64,000 nt of DNA from Rhizobiales bacterium YIM 77505. GTDB lineage: Bacteria; Pseudomonadota; Alphaproteobacteria; Rhizobiales; Beijerinckiaceae. The first letter of the stretch is position 1. Each line of letters opens with the position of its first letter. Positions 45,041-53,852 of the stretch are shown in pieces. Where the stretch lies: contig JQNH01000001.1 in assembly GCA_000745135.1 (NCBI GenBank), positions 2,046,001-2,110,000 of the forward strand, given 5' to 3'. The notes below the pieces were generated by a model. That model made no database searches and was not told the origin of the DNA. It was given only the letters and a program-made list of their open reading frames with translations. The position numbers and the translations under genes are program-made.

Positions 45041-45859
45041 TCACGCCTCGTTCGCTGTCATGACGCCGCGGGCGCGCTTGCCGCGGAAATAGGCCTTCAG
45101 CCAGGGGTGATCTGATTTCAGCATCGTATCGATCGTTCCCGCGGCGATGATCCGTCCCTCGCCCAGAGCAGCGATTCGGTCGCACACCGTGTGCAGGCTG
45201 TCCAGATCGTGAGTTACCATGAACACGGTCAGGCCCAAAGTTCTCTGCAGTGTGGCGATCAGGTCATCGAACTCCCCTGCCCCGATGGGATCGAGGCCCG
45301 AAGTCGGCTCATCGAGAAACAGGATCTCGGGGTCGAGGGCGAGCGCCCGGGCGAGCGCGGCCCGCTTGATCATGCCGCCCGAGAGCTCGGAAGGCAGCTT
45401 GTCGGCAGCGTCGGGGTTCAGCCCCACCATCTCGATCTTGAGCATGGCAAGCTCGTCGAGCAGCCGGTCCGACAGGTGGAGGTACTCGCGCATGGGCACC
45501 TGCACGTTCTCTTTCACCGTGAGCGCCGAGAACAGCGCGCCGAACTGGAACAGGACGCCCCAGCGCCGCTCGATGGCCCGCCGGGAGGCGGGCGAGAGCC
45601 CGTCCACATTCTCCCCGAACACCTCGATCGTCCCGGCCCGCTTTGGGACGAGGCCGAGAATGGCGCGGGTGAGCACCGACTTGCCGGTGCCGGAAGCGCC
45701 CACGAAGCCGAGGATCTCGCCCCGATAAACGTCGAGATCGAGCCCCTTCATGATGGTGCGCTCGCCGAAGCCCACCTCCAAACCGCGGACGCGGATCACC
45801 GCCTCCCGGTGGCGGTCACGGTGGGGCAGCTCAGGCGTCGCGAGGGGCATCGCTTGCAT
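45041..45859 (-). CDS. mlaF: ABC transporter ATPase, MlaF-like
   Basis: A 272-residue ATPase. Walker A is GASGTGKS, the signature LSGGMIKRAALARAL, Walker B ILFLDEPTSGLDPIG, and the switch His lies in MVTHDLDSLHTVCD. The GMIKR variant of the signature is typical of the Mla/Ttg2/MKL group. With the permease it powers phospholipid movement across the inner membrane. It starts 3 bp after the permease stop codon and precedes the MCE gene by 12 bp. Confidence 0.93.
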   Translation of the reverse strand: MQAMPLATPELPHRDRHREAVIRVRGLEVGFGERTIMKGLDLDVYRGEILGFVGASGTGKSVLTRAILGLVPKRAGTIEVFGENVDGLSPASRRAIERRWGVLFQFGALFSALTVKENVQVPMREYLHLSDRLLDELAMLKIEMVGLNPDAADKLPSELSGGMIKRAALARALALDPEILFLDEPTSGLDPIGAGEFDDLIATLQRTLGLTVFMVTHDLDSLHTVCDRIAALGEGRIIAAGTIDTMLKSDHPWLKAYFRGKRARGVMTANEA

Positions 45860-45862
45860 TGC

Positions 45863-47008
45863 TCAGTAGCGGATCGCTGCGAAGAACATCGCGAAGACCC
45901 CGTCCACGACGATCACCATGAAGATCGCCTTCACGACCGAGGAGGTCACGTGCCGCCCCAACGACTCGGCGGAGCCTTGCACCGCCAGGCCCTCCATCGA
46001 GGCGATGAGGCCGATGATGAGGGCCATGAAGGGCGCCTTGATGATGCCGACCAGGAAGGTGTTGAGCTGGATTGCCGCCCTGAGCCTCGACAGGAACACG
46101 TCCGGGCTCACGCCGCCATAGATCCAGGCGACGAGGCCGCCGCCGTAGAGGGCCGCGAGATCGGACAGGAAGGTCAGCATCGGCATGGCGATCACCAATG
46201 CGAGAAGCCTTGGCACGATCAGGACCTCGATGGGGTCGAGGCCCATCACGCGCAGGGCGTCGATCTCCTCGCGCATCTTCATGGAGCCGATCTCGGCGGT
46301 GAAGGCGGATCCGGATCGTCCGGCGATCATGATCGCCGTGAGCAGCACACCCAGCTCGCGCAAGGTGAGGATGCCGATGAGGTCGACGACGAAGGGGGTG
46401 GCACCGAAGCGCTGGAGCTGGAAGATGCCCTGTTGGGCGACGATGCAGCCGACGAGGAAGGAGATGAGGGCAATGATCGGCACCCCTCGGAAGGCGACCA
46501 ACTCGAGCTGATGGACCAGCGAGGCGCCCCGGAAGCGCCGCGGCCGGGTCGCCACCCGGACGAGAGCCGTCATCACCTCGCCGAGGAAGCTGATGCCGCC
46601 GGCGAAATCCTTGCCGGCGCGGACCACGTTCTCGCCGACCTCGACCAGGACATCGTAGAGCCTGTTGCGCCGCGTCGCCGGCCGGGGCTGGAATCCTCGA
46701 TAGGCCACCTCGTTCAGAAGAATGGTGTGCTCGGGGCTCGCACCGACGAAGTCGACGGCCCGGCCCGCCGTTCCAAGCTCGTGGCGGGTCCGGTCGAGGA
46801 CCCAGGCCCCGAGCGTGTCGAGGCGCTCCACATGGGACAGGTCGAGGAGAACGCGCCGGCTGTCGCCCGCCTCGGCGGCAAGCGCGGCGGCGCAGCGCTC
46901 GATGGCGGCCGCCTGCTCGGCCGTCCAGCGGCCGGTCAAGATGGCACGCCGCTCGGCACCGGCCCGCTCGATCGTTATCTGAGGTTCGCGCAGGAGGTCG
47001 GTTGCCAC
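45863..47008 (-). CDS. mlaE: MlaE-family permease with N-terminal STAS-like domain
   Basis: A 381-residue protein. Residues 1-115 form a STAS-like domain (AILTGRWTAEQAAAIERCAA, VLLDLSHVERLDTLGAWVLD), which in other Mla systems is a separate small protein, MlaB. The rest is the MlaE permease with about five to six membrane segments (ELVAFRGVPIIALISFLVG, FQLQRFGATPFVVDLIGILT, EIGSMKMREEIDALRVMGLD). The fusion supplies MlaB function in cis. It is the first gene of the operon and is divergent from the epimerase gene. Confidence 0.92.
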   Translation of the reverse strand: MATDLLREPQITIERAGAERRAILTGRWTAEQAAAIERCAAALAAEAGDSRRVLLDLSHVERLDTLGAWVLDRTRHELGTAGRAVDFVGASPEHTILLNEVAYRGFQPRPATRRNRLYDVLVEVGENVVRAGKDFAGGISFLGEVMTALVRVATRPRRFRGASLVHQLELVAFRGVPIIALISFLVGCIVAQQGIFQLQRFGATPFVVDLIGILTLRELGVLLTAIMIAGRSGSAFTAEIGSMKMREEIDALRVMGLDPIEVLIVPRLLALVIAMPMLTFLSDLAALYGGGLVAWIYGGVSPDVFLSRLRAAIQLNTFLVGIIKAPFMALIIGLIASMEGLAVQGSAESLGRHVTSSVVKAIFMVIVVDGVFAMFFAAIRY

Positions 47009-47203
47009 GGATCGTCTCGGCCATCATGGCATCAGGATCGGCGCTCGAGGCGCCGATGCGGAACAGGGCGATCGCAGGATCGCGCTGGCGCCCGGGAATC
47101 GGCCCGGACGGACGCGGCGTGGCTCCCCACTTCCGTCGATCACGGGCTCCGTGATACCCCGGTCACGCCTCGCAAGTCGAGGTGTATCTTCTGAGGAGGA
47201 CCC

Positions 47204-48190
47204 ATGGGAACGGCAATGGCCGTCGCCGTGGAGCGTTTCCCGATCGCGGGCCGGTTCATCATCGCCCGCGGGGCTCGCACCGAGGCGGTTGTGGTGACCG
47301 TCACGCTCAAGGACGGTGCCGCCGAGGGCCGGGGCGAATGCGTCCCCTATGCCCGCTACGGGGAGACGGTCGACGGGGTCGTGGCAACCATCGAGAGCGT
47401 CCGCGACGCCGTCGAGGGGGGTCTCGACCGCGCCTCCTTGCAGACCCTCCTGCCGGCCGGCGCAGCCCGCAATGCGCTTGATTGCGCACTCTGGGACCTT
47501 GAGGCGAAACGAAGCAGGGTGCCGGCCCATGTGAGCGCCGGGATCGATCGCCTGCCCACCGTCACCACCGCCTACACCATCAGCCTTGATACGCCCGACG
47601 CGATGGCGGAGGCCGCCGCGAAGGCGAGCACCCGCCCGATCCTGAAGATCAAGCTCGGCGCGTCGGAAGGCGACGTCGAACGTATCGCCGCCGTGCGCGC
47701 GGCCGCTCCCGACGCCACCCTGATCGCAGACGCGAACGAGGGCTGGACGGCGGAGAACGTCCAGCGCCATCTCGATGCCTGTGCGAGGGCCGGGTTCACA
47801 CTCGTCGAGCAGCCCCTTCCGGCTGCCGCCGACGAGGTGCTGCGCCAGGTCGAGCGCTCCGTTCCGCTTTGCGCTGACGAGAGCGTGCATGACCGCAAGA
47901 GCCTCGACCGGCTCGTCGGCCTCTATGACGCCATCAACATCAAGCTCGACAAGACGGGCGGCCTCACCGAAGCGCTTGCCCTGGCCGATGCGGCCCAGGC
48001 CAAGGGTTTTGCCCTGATGATCGGCTGCATGGTGGGCACCTCGCTCGCCATGGCGCCTGCCCTGCTGCTCGCGCCCCGGGCCCGTTTTGTGGACCTCGAC
48101 GGCCCCTTGCTCCTCGCTCGGGACCGGGAGAACGGGCTCGTCTATGATGGAAGCCGCGTTCAGCCGCCCTCTCCTGCTCTCTGGGGCTGA
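47204..48190 (+). CDS. dgcA: Dipeptide epimerase / N-acyl amino acid racemase, enolase superfamily
   Basis: A 328-residue protein from ATG 47204, preceded by GAGGAGG. Catalytic elements of the muconate-lactonizing subgroup are visible: KIKLGAS (catalytic Lys), ADANEGW, EQPLP and ADESVHD (metal ligands Asp, Glu, Asp), and INIKLDKTGG (second Lys). The family includes L-Ala-D/L-Glu epimerases that recycle murein peptides and DgcA-type enzymes. It probably isomerises cell-wall-derived dipeptides in the cytosol. Its 3' end overlaps the convergent MFS gene by 31 bp. Confidence 0.85.
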   Translation: MGTAMAVAVERFPIAGRFIIARGARTEAVVVTVTLKDGAAEGRGECVPYARYGETVDGVVATIESVRDAVEGGLDRASLQTLLPAGAARNALDCALWDLEAKRSRVPAHVSAGIDRLPTVTTAYTISLDTPDAMAEAAAKASTRPILKIKLGASEGDVERIAAVRAAAPDATLIADANEGWTAENVQRHLDACARAGFTLVEQPLPAAADEVLRQVERSVPLCADESVHDRKSLDRLVGLYDAINIKLDKTGGLTEALALADAAQAKGFALMIGCMVGTSLAMAPALLLAPRARFVDLDGPLLLARDRENGLVYDGSRVQPPSPALWG

Positions 48191-49347
48191 GCATCAAGCA
48201 CGCGCGCGGCGAGCCAGGCGAGGGCGAACCCCAGCGCGGCGAGCGGCACCATGGTGGCAAACACGAGCGGTCCCGCCGACCGGAACAAGGCTCCGCTCAT
48301 GACGGTGGCGGCGGCCATGGCGAGCGCCATCGCCGCGCTGACGATCCCTTGAGCCCGGCCGCGGCTTGCGGATGGGACGAGGTGGGCGACCGCTGCCATC
48401 GTGCCAAGATGCGTGAGGCCGAAGCTGGCGCCATGGAGGAGCTGCAGGACGCAGCTTGCGGCGAAGGAGGCGGTGAGCGCCATTGCAGCGAAGCGGGCCG
48501 CTGCCGCCAGGCCTCCGACCATGACGAGCGGCAGGGCCGCGGCCGCGCTGCCCACGCTGCGACCAAGTGCGAGGAAGGCGAGGATTTCGGCCGCGACACC
48601 CAAGCCCCAGAGAAAGCCGACAGCCGCGTTGGTGAAGCCGATCTCCCTCCAATGCAAGCTGCCGAAGCCGTACACGGCGGCGTGGCTCGCCTGAACGCAC
48701 GCGGCCGCGCCGACCAGAAGCCAGAATCCGAAAGGCGGGCCCGCCTCGGTTTGCGCGGAGAGATGGCGCGTCGGACCAACCTTATTCGCCGTTCTCGGCG
48801 GCACGGCGAGGAGAGCGGCGAGCGCTGCAAGCAGCGCCAGGCCGCACAGGCTCCAGAGGATGGCGTCCGGCACCGCCACGCCGAAGAGATAACCGCCGCT
48901 GAGATTGGCGGCGAGAAAGGCCACCGAGCCCCACAGTCGCAGGCGGCCATAATCGAGCCGCGGATTCCGCTTCATCGCGCCCAAGGCGATGAGATCGCTG
49001 GTGGGGATGATCGGTGCCTGCGCGAGGGCAAGCATGAAGACGAGGAGCCCAATGGCGAGGGGGCCGCTCGCGAAAGACAGGACCGCATAGATCGTGGCAG
49101 CCGCGAGGCTGGCGCCGATCAGGAGGCGCCGCGGCCCCAGACTGCCATCGGCATAGGCCATGAGAGGGGCGACGGCCACGATCCTCGTCACCATCGGAAC
49201 GGCGAGGATGACGCCGATCTGAGCGGCGGTGAGCGCCTGGTTCTCCAACCACAGGGGGAAGAAGGGCAGATATACCCCAAGCCCCGCGAAGGCGGCCGCC
49301 TGCAGGAGCGAGAGCCGGAAGCCCTCGCCGAGAGAATGCCGAGGCAT
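48160..49347 (-). CDS. MFS transporter, MFS_1-like (HcaT-type)
   Basis: A 395-residue protein with 12 predicted membrane segments. The N-terminus (LSLLQAAAFAGLGVYLPFFP, WLENQALTAAQIGVILAVPM) and the absence of a long central loop match the PF12832 group, which includes the putative 3-phenylpropionate transporter. Substrate unknown; the location beside the epimerase might suggest a peptide or sugar, but the genes are convergent. It is divergent from the CheZ-like gene. Confidence 0.85.
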   Translation of the reverse strand: MPRHSLGEGFRLSLLQAAAFAGLGVYLPFFPLWLENQALTAAQIGVILAVPMVTRIVAVAPLMAYADGSLGPRRLLIGASLAAATIYAVLSFASGPLAIGLLVFMLALAQAPIIPTSDLIALGAMKRNPRLDYGRLRLWGSVAFLAANLSGGYLFGVAVPDAILWSLCGLALLAALAALLAVPPRTANKVGPTRHLSAQTEAGPPFGFWLLVGAAACVQASHAAVYGFGSLHWREIGFTNAAVGFLWGLGVAAEILAFLALGRSVGSAAAALPLVMVGGLAAAARFAAMALTASFAASCVLQLLHGASFGLTHLGTMAAVAHLVPSASRGRAQGIVSAAMALAMAAATVMSGALFRSAGPLVFATMVPLAALGFALAWLAARVLDAQPQRAGEGG

Positions 49348-49484
49348 AAGAGAGACCTTCGTGGATAAAGGCTTTCCGCGCCGTTCCGAATCATCGGAGT
49401 AATGGCAATTTAAGAAAGGCGCGATAGGGGCTGGGGAATGGGTCCGACCTCATCCCTGAGGCGGCCGCAAACAGACGGGGCACG

Positions 49485-50420
49485 ATGGCGCAGCCGACCT
49501 CGCTCTCGCCCATCAGCCAGGCCGATTATGAGGCGATCGAAGCTGCGGTGATGGAGACCGCACGCGGTCGCTGGTTCCTTGCCGAATTCGCCCGCCGCAA
49601 CCGGACTGCGGACACTCAAGTTCTGCTCGATGCCATCGGCCGGCTCGAGCAGGCGGTGGCCGGCCAGCGCGCCACCCAGAGTATCGACCGCCTCCGCTTC
49701 GACCTTAGCGAAATGGCGAAGGCGATTTCGGTCGCCAAGAGCGAGGTCGCGGCGCTCCGCTCCGCAAGCCAGGAGGGAAGCGGCTTGGGCGCCGCCTCCG
49801 AGGCCCTCGACGACATCGTGCGGACGACCGAACGCGCCACGTCCGACATCCTGGATGCGGCGGAGCACATCCAGGAGACGGCCTGGACGCTGCGGGAGGC
49901 GGGCGCCGACCCCGAGCTCTGCGACGATCTCGACCGGCGCGCCACCGAGATCTACACCGCCTGCTCCTTTCAGGACCTCACGGCGCAACGCACGGCCAAG
50001 ATCATCCATACGTTGCGGTACCTTGAGGGTCGCGTTCATGCGATGATCGAGATCTGGGGTGAGGGAGGAAATGCGGAAGGCTCTGGTCCGGGCCCCGCAC
50101 CGATGAGCCCGGACAAGGGCATGTCCCGCACCCTCGACCTCGATCAGAGCGACGTCGATCTCGTCATCATCGGCGACGACCTCTTCGCGGACGAGCCGGT
50201 GGATGCGGCCTCGCAACGCCTCGCGCCGCCCGCCGTGAGCGGAGCCGCCGGCGAAAACGATCTTGCCCTCGTCGAAGGTCCGCCGGCATCCGTCCCGGTA
50301 CCGGCGCCGGCGGCAGCCTCCCTCCCCCCGCAGGTCGAGGTGCCCGCCCCGCTAAGGCCAGAGGCTTTTGCCGACATCGACGCGCTCGGCACCTCGGAGA
50401 AGCTGCGCCGCTTCCTCTGA
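49485..50420 (+). CDS. CheZ-like protein phosphatase
   Basis: A 311-residue protein. The N-terminal and central helices (DYEAIEAAVMETARGRWFLA, EALDDIVRTTERATSDILDA) lead to ACSFQDLTAQRTAKIIHTL, which keeps the Asp and Gln used by CheZ to dephosphorylate CheY. The C-terminal 120 residues are disordered and end in EKLRRFL, similar in position to the CheY-binding tail of CheZ. No chemotaxis gene is nearby, so the response regulator it acts on is unknown. Confidence 0.85.
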   Translation: MAQPTSLSPISQADYEAIEAAVMETARGRWFLAEFARRNRTADTQVLLDAIGRLEQAVAGQRATQSIDRLRFDLSEMAKAISVAKSEVAALRSASQEGSGLGAASEALDDIVRTTERATSDILDAAEHIQETAWTLREAGADPELCDDLDRRATEIYTACSFQDLTAQRTAKIIHTLRYLEGRVHAMIEIWGEGGNAEGSGPGPAPMSPDKGMSRTLDLDQSDVDLVIIGDDLFADEPVDAASQRLAPPAVSGAAGENDLALVEGPPASVPVPAPAAASLPPQVEVPAPLRPEAFADIDALGTSEKLRRFL

Positions 50421-50537
50421 CCGCACAGGGCTGCCCTGCGCGTGTGGCAAGCCCGGTCGTCCAGTCATGCGCTCAGCCGTTGGCTCAGGCGGGGCTCAAG
50501 GGGTGATTTCGCCTCCTGTCCGTCCTAGTGACGAGCC

Positions 50538-51467
50538 GTGCAACCGCTCCTCGGCATCGCCCTTAAGGTCCTCTCCGCCCTCGCCTTCACGCTGATGTCG
50601 GCAGGCATCAAGCATGTGAGCGCCGCCTATCCGACCGGCGAAATCGTGTTCTTCCGCTCAGCCTTCGCGATCGTCCCATTGCTCGCATGGCTCGCTTGGC
50701 GGGGCGATCTCGTCGACGCGGTGCGAACGTCCAATCTCGGCGGCCATCTGCTGCGCGGCCTCATCAGCAGCACCGGCATGTTCGCAGGCTTCCTAGCCCT
50801 CGCCTACCTCCCCCTATCGGATGCGGTCGCCATCGGCTACGCCTCGCCGCTGATGGTCGTCGTGCTCGCGGCCCTCCTCCTGAAGGAGAAGGTGCGCGCC
50901 TATCGCTGGACGGCGGTGGTGGTGGGCTTCGTGGGCGTGCTGATCATGCTGATGCCGCATCTGGAGGCTGGGACGATCCGCGGCGGCCTCGCCGGCGGTC
51001 CGGGGCTCGGCGCCCTCTGCGCGCTCCTTGGCGCCTTCTGCTCCGCCGGCGCCACCATCCAGGTGCGCCGCCTCATCAAGACTGAGAAAACAGGCGCCAT
51101 CGTCCTCTACTTCTCCCTTCTCACCACCCTTCTGGGGCTTGCGACCATGGTGTTCGGCTGGCGCATGCCGAGCCCCGGAGACTTCGCGCTCCTTGTCTGC
51201 GTGGGGATCTTGGGCGGGATCGGCCAGATCCTCCTCACCCAGAGTTATCGCTTTGCGGATGCTTCGCTGGTCGCCCCCTTCGAATACACGACCATGGTCT
51301 GGGCCTTCCTCATCGGATGGTTCGTCTTCGGGCAGGCGCCGGAAAAGACGGTGGTGATCGGCGCTCTGATCGTCGCTGCTGCCGGCCTGTTCGTCCTCTG
51401 GCGGGAGCACAAGCTGGGCTTGGCTCGGGCCAAGGAGATCGAGGCGAGTTCCCAGCGGCCGGCATGA
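50538..51467 (+). CDS. DMT-superfamily transporter (EamA domains)
   Basis: A 309-residue protein from GTG 50538. It has ten predicted membrane segments in two EamA repeats: ALAFTLMSAGIKHVSAAYPT, SDAVAIGYASPLMVVVLAAL and later LTQSYRFADASLVAPFEYTT, VFGQAPEKTVVIGALIVAAA. Members export metabolites, amino acids or drugs; the substrate cannot be told. It lies just before the TPP riboswitch and is not controlled by it. Confidence 0.9.
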   Translation: MQPLLGIALKVLSALAFTLMSAGIKHVSAAYPTGEIVFFRSAFAIVPLLAWLAWRGDLVDAVRTSNLGGHLLRGLISSTGMFAGFLALAYLPLSDAVAIGYASPLMVVVLAALLLKEKVRAYRWTAVVVGFVGVLIMLMPHLEAGTIRGGLAGGPGLGALCALLGAFCSAGATIQVRRLIKTEKTGAIVLYFSLLTTLLGLATMVFGWRMPSPGDFALLVCVGILGGIGQILLTQSYRFADASLVAPFEYTTMVWAFLIGWFVFGQAPEKTVVIGALIVAAAGLFVLWREHKLGLARAKEIEASSQRPA

Positions 51468-51512
51468 GTTCACACCTTGCCAAGGGGCGGTTGGGAGGAT
51501 AAGTCCCCATGA

Positions 51513-51597
51513 TCTCCTTGGGGTGCCCGCAGGGGCTGAGAGGCGTCTCGCCAACCCATTGAACCTGATCCGGCTCGTACCGGCGTAGGGAGTGAGA
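51513..51597 (+). promoter_or_regulatory. TPP riboswitch (thi box)
   Basis: The conserved elements of the thiamin pyrophosphate aptamer are present in order: GGGGTGCCC (51520-51528), GGCTGAGAG (51534-51542), ACCCATTGAACCTGATCCGG (51554-51573) and ACCGGCGTAGGGAGTG (51579-51594). TCTC at 51513 can pair with GAGA at the 3' end to close P1. The GGGAG at 51588-51592 lies inside the 3' part of the aptamer and is also the ribosome site of thiM, whose ATG is at 51599. No terminator fits between, so TPP should block translation initiation directly. Confidence 0.96.
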
Positions 51598-51598
51598 G

Positions 51599-52393
51599 AT
51601 GACGGCAGCCAAGCCGCACCCCCCACCTCGTCCTGCGGACGATCTGCCGGAGGCTGCCGGGCGCCTCCTCGAGCGTCTGCGGTCCGAGGGGCGGCGCGTT
51701 CACGCGATCACCAATGCGGCAGCACAGGTTCTGACGGCCAACCTCCTGCTTGCGGCGGGTGGCACGCCTTCCCTGACCATTGCTGTGGATGAGATCGTCG
51801 CCTTCACAGGCCGCGCCGATGCCCTCCTCGTCAATCTCGGGACCCTCGACAACGAGCGACGGGCCTCTCTCGCCTGGGCCATTGCAACGGCGCGAGCGCA
51901 TGGCAAGCCTTGGGTCCTCGACCCGGTCTTCGTCGATGCCTCGCCCGCGCGCCTTGCGCTTGCACGGCTGTGCCTCGCCGGCAGCCCTGCCATCCTGCGC
52001 TGCAACCGGTCTGAATTCGCGGCGCTCGCTGGCGAAGAGGCTGCGCCGCAGGCGCTCAGTGCCTTCGCCAACGCGCGCCGCGTCGTGGTCGCGCTCACCG
52101 GCCCGGTCGATCAGGTCACGGACGGCTCCCGCTTCGTCGCGATCGCGAACGGGCACCCGTTGATGACGCGGGTGACCGCCATGGGCTGCGCGGCGACGGC
52201 GCTCGTCGCCGCCTTTGCCGCGATCGAGCCGGATCCTTGGCGCGCGGCGGCCTGCGCGCTCATGGTCGTCGGCATCGCCGGCGAGATCGCGGGTGAGGTG
52301 GCGCAAGGGCCCGGCAGCTTCGTGGCCGCCTTTCTCGACTCCCTCCATGCGATGGAGGCCTCGGATCTGCGGCGCAGGGCACGCCTGTCATGA
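51599..52393 (+). CDS. thiM: Hydroxyethylthiazole kinase
   Basis: A 264-residue ribokinase-like enzyme that phosphorylates 5-(2-hydroxyethyl)-4-methylthiazole for thiamin salvage. Landmarks: VHAITNAAAQVLTANLLLAA, LLVNLGTLDNERRASL, WVLDPVFVDASPARL, LRCNRSEFAALAGEE and TAMGCAATALVAAFAAIEPD. The last motif normally reads GTGC; here it is AMGC with the cysteine kept. The gene is directly controlled by the TPP riboswitch. Its stop overlaps the thiE start (ATGA). Confidence 0.93.
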   Translation: MTAAKPHPPPRPADDLPEAAGRLLERLRSEGRRVHAITNAAAQVLTANLLLAAGGTPSLTIAVDEIVAFTGRADALLVNLGTLDNERRASLAWAIATARAHGKPWVLDPVFVDASPARLALARLCLAGSPAILRCNRSEFAALAGEEAAPQALSAFANARRVVVALTGPVDQVTDGSRFVAIANGHPLMTRVTAMGCAATALVAAFAAIEPDPWRAAACALMVVGIAGEIAGEVAQGPGSFVAAFLDSLHAMEASDLRRRARLS

Positions 52394-53055
52394 ACCCGGT
52401 GGATCTGAGACTTTACGGCATCGTCGATCCAGAGCACTCGCGCGGCCGCGATCTTGCTGCCCTTGTGCTGGACGCGATCGCCGGGGGATGCACACTCATC
52501 CAGTATCGCGACAAGCAAGCCGATACGCGGACCCTGGTCGCACGAGCGCGCGCCCTCAAGGCGGCGCTCCAGGGAAGCCGCGTGCCCCTCCTTGTCAACG
52601 ATCGCGTCGATGTGGCGCTCGCCGCGGAGGCCGACGGAGTGCATCTCGGGCAGGAGGACATGCACGCCAGCGACGCCCGGCGCCTCCTCGGCCCGCGGGC
52701 GATCATCGGCGTCACCATCAAGACGCCCGAGCAGGCGGACGAGCTCTACCGCCTGCCCGCTGACTACGCCTGCATCGGCGGGGTCTTCGCCACCTCGAGC
52801 AAGGTCAATCCGGAGCCGCCGATCGGGCTTGAGGGCCTTTCCCGCATTGCCTTCCGAGCGCGGCTCGCCGGCGGCAAGATCCCGGTTGGCGCCATTGCCG
52901 GCATCAATGAGACCAACGCCGCCTCCGTCATCGCCATGGGCGCCGACGGCATCGCGGTCGTCTCCGCGATCTTTGCCGCCGATGACGTACGGCAGGCGGC
53001 GCGGCGCCTGCGCTCCATCGTCGATTCCGCGCTTGCCGCACGGGGCGCTCTATGA
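52390..53055 (+). CDS. thiE: Thiamin phosphate synthase
   Basis: A 221-residue TIM-barrel enzyme that joins HMP pyrophosphate and thiazole phosphate. It has LYGIVDPE, CTLIQYRDKQADTRTL, LLVNDRVDVALAAEADGVHL then GQED (pyrimidine and phosphate binding), and GVFATSSK, with VGAIAGIN near the end. It is coupled by ATGA overlaps to thiM upstream and thiD downstream. Confidence 0.95.
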   Translation: MNPVDLRLYGIVDPEHSRGRDLAALVLDAIAGGCTLIQYRDKQADTRTLVARARALKAALQGSRVPLLVNDRVDVALAAEADGVHLGQEDMHASDARRLLGPRAIIGVTIKTPEQADELYRLPADYACIGGVFATSSKVNPEPPIGLEGLSRIAFRARLAGGKIPVGAIAGINETNAASVIAMGADGIAVVSAIFAADDVRQAARRLRSIVDSALAARGAL

Positions 53056-53852
53056 CCGCCATCGCCGTCACCATCGCCGGCTCGGACTCGGGCGGGGGAG
53101 CCGGTATTCAGGCCGACCTCAAGACCTTCTCCGCCCTTGGCGTCTACGGCGCCAGCGTCATCACGGCGCTCACGGCCCAGAACACCATGGGCGTGCAGGC
53201 GATCCACGACGTACCCCCGGCCTTCATCGCCACCCAGATCGACAGCGTCTTCTCCGACCTCAAGGTCGGCGCCGTGAAGATCGGCATGCTCTCGCGACCG
53301 GAGGTGATCGAGACCGTGGCGGCAGGGCTCGACCGCCACAACGTCCAGACTGTCGTTCTCGATCCGGTCATGGTCGCGACGAGCGGCGACCGGCTTCTCG
53401 CGCCGGAGGCTGTCGAGGCCTTGCGCCGGCTCCTGCTCCCGCGCGCGCTCGTCATCACGCCGAACCTGCCAGAAGCCGCGGCGCTGCTCGATGAAGCACC
53501 CGCGGAGGATGAAGCCGCGATGCGCAGCCAGGCGCTCCGGCTCCTCGCGCTCGGCAGCCGAGCCGTGCTGGTCAAGGGGGGCCATGGGGGAGGGTCCGAG
53601 AGCGTCGATCTTCTCGTCAGCGCCGACGGGATCCTGCGGCTCGCGGCGGCGCGCGTCGCAACCCGCAACACGCACGGGACCGGATGCACCCTCTCCTCGG
53701 CCATCGCCGCTGGCCTCGCGAAGGGCGCAAGCCTGACCGAAGCGGCCGAGGCCGCGAAGGCCTATGTCAGCGCGGCCATTGCCGCATCCGAGCAACTCAA
53801 GGTGGGACGCGGGCATGGGCCCGTGCATCATTTCCATGGCTGGTGGAGTTGA
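53052..53852 (+). CDS. thiD: Hydroxymethylpyrimidine (phosphate) kinase
   Basis: A 266-residue ribokinase-family enzyme that phosphorylates HMP and HMP-P. It has IAGSDSGGGAGIQADLKTFS, TALTAQNTMGVQAIHDVP, KIGMLSR, VLDPVMVATSGDRLL, and the catalytic segment NTHGTGCTLSSAIAAGLA. It completes a thiamin salvage set with thiM and thiE. Its last 17 bp overlap the start of a TRAP solute-binding protein gene. Confidence 0.95.
   Translation: MTAIAVTIAGSDSGGGAGIQADLKTFSALGVYGASVITALTAQNTMGVQAIHDVPPAFIATQIDSVFSDLKVGAVKIGMLSRPEVIETVAAGLDRHNVQTVVLDPVMVATSGDRLLAPEAVEALRRLLLPRALVITPNLPEAAALLDEAPAEDEAAMRSQALRLLALGSRAVLVKGGHGGGSESVDLLVSADGILRLAAARVATRNTHGTGCTLSSAIAAGLAKGASLTEAAEAAKAYVSAAIAASEQLKVGRGHGPVHHFHGWWS

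Noticed and set aside
45191-47194. 667-codon frame on the plus strand across the Mla operon
   Set aside because: It is antisense to two well-identified genes (ATPase and permease) and its product is His/Asp/Glu-rich nonsense typical of GC-rich shadow frames.
50427-50440. CAGGGC-T-GCCCTG palindrome after the CheZ-like gene as a terminator
   Set aside because: The one-base loop and lack of a T run make it an unlikely terminator.
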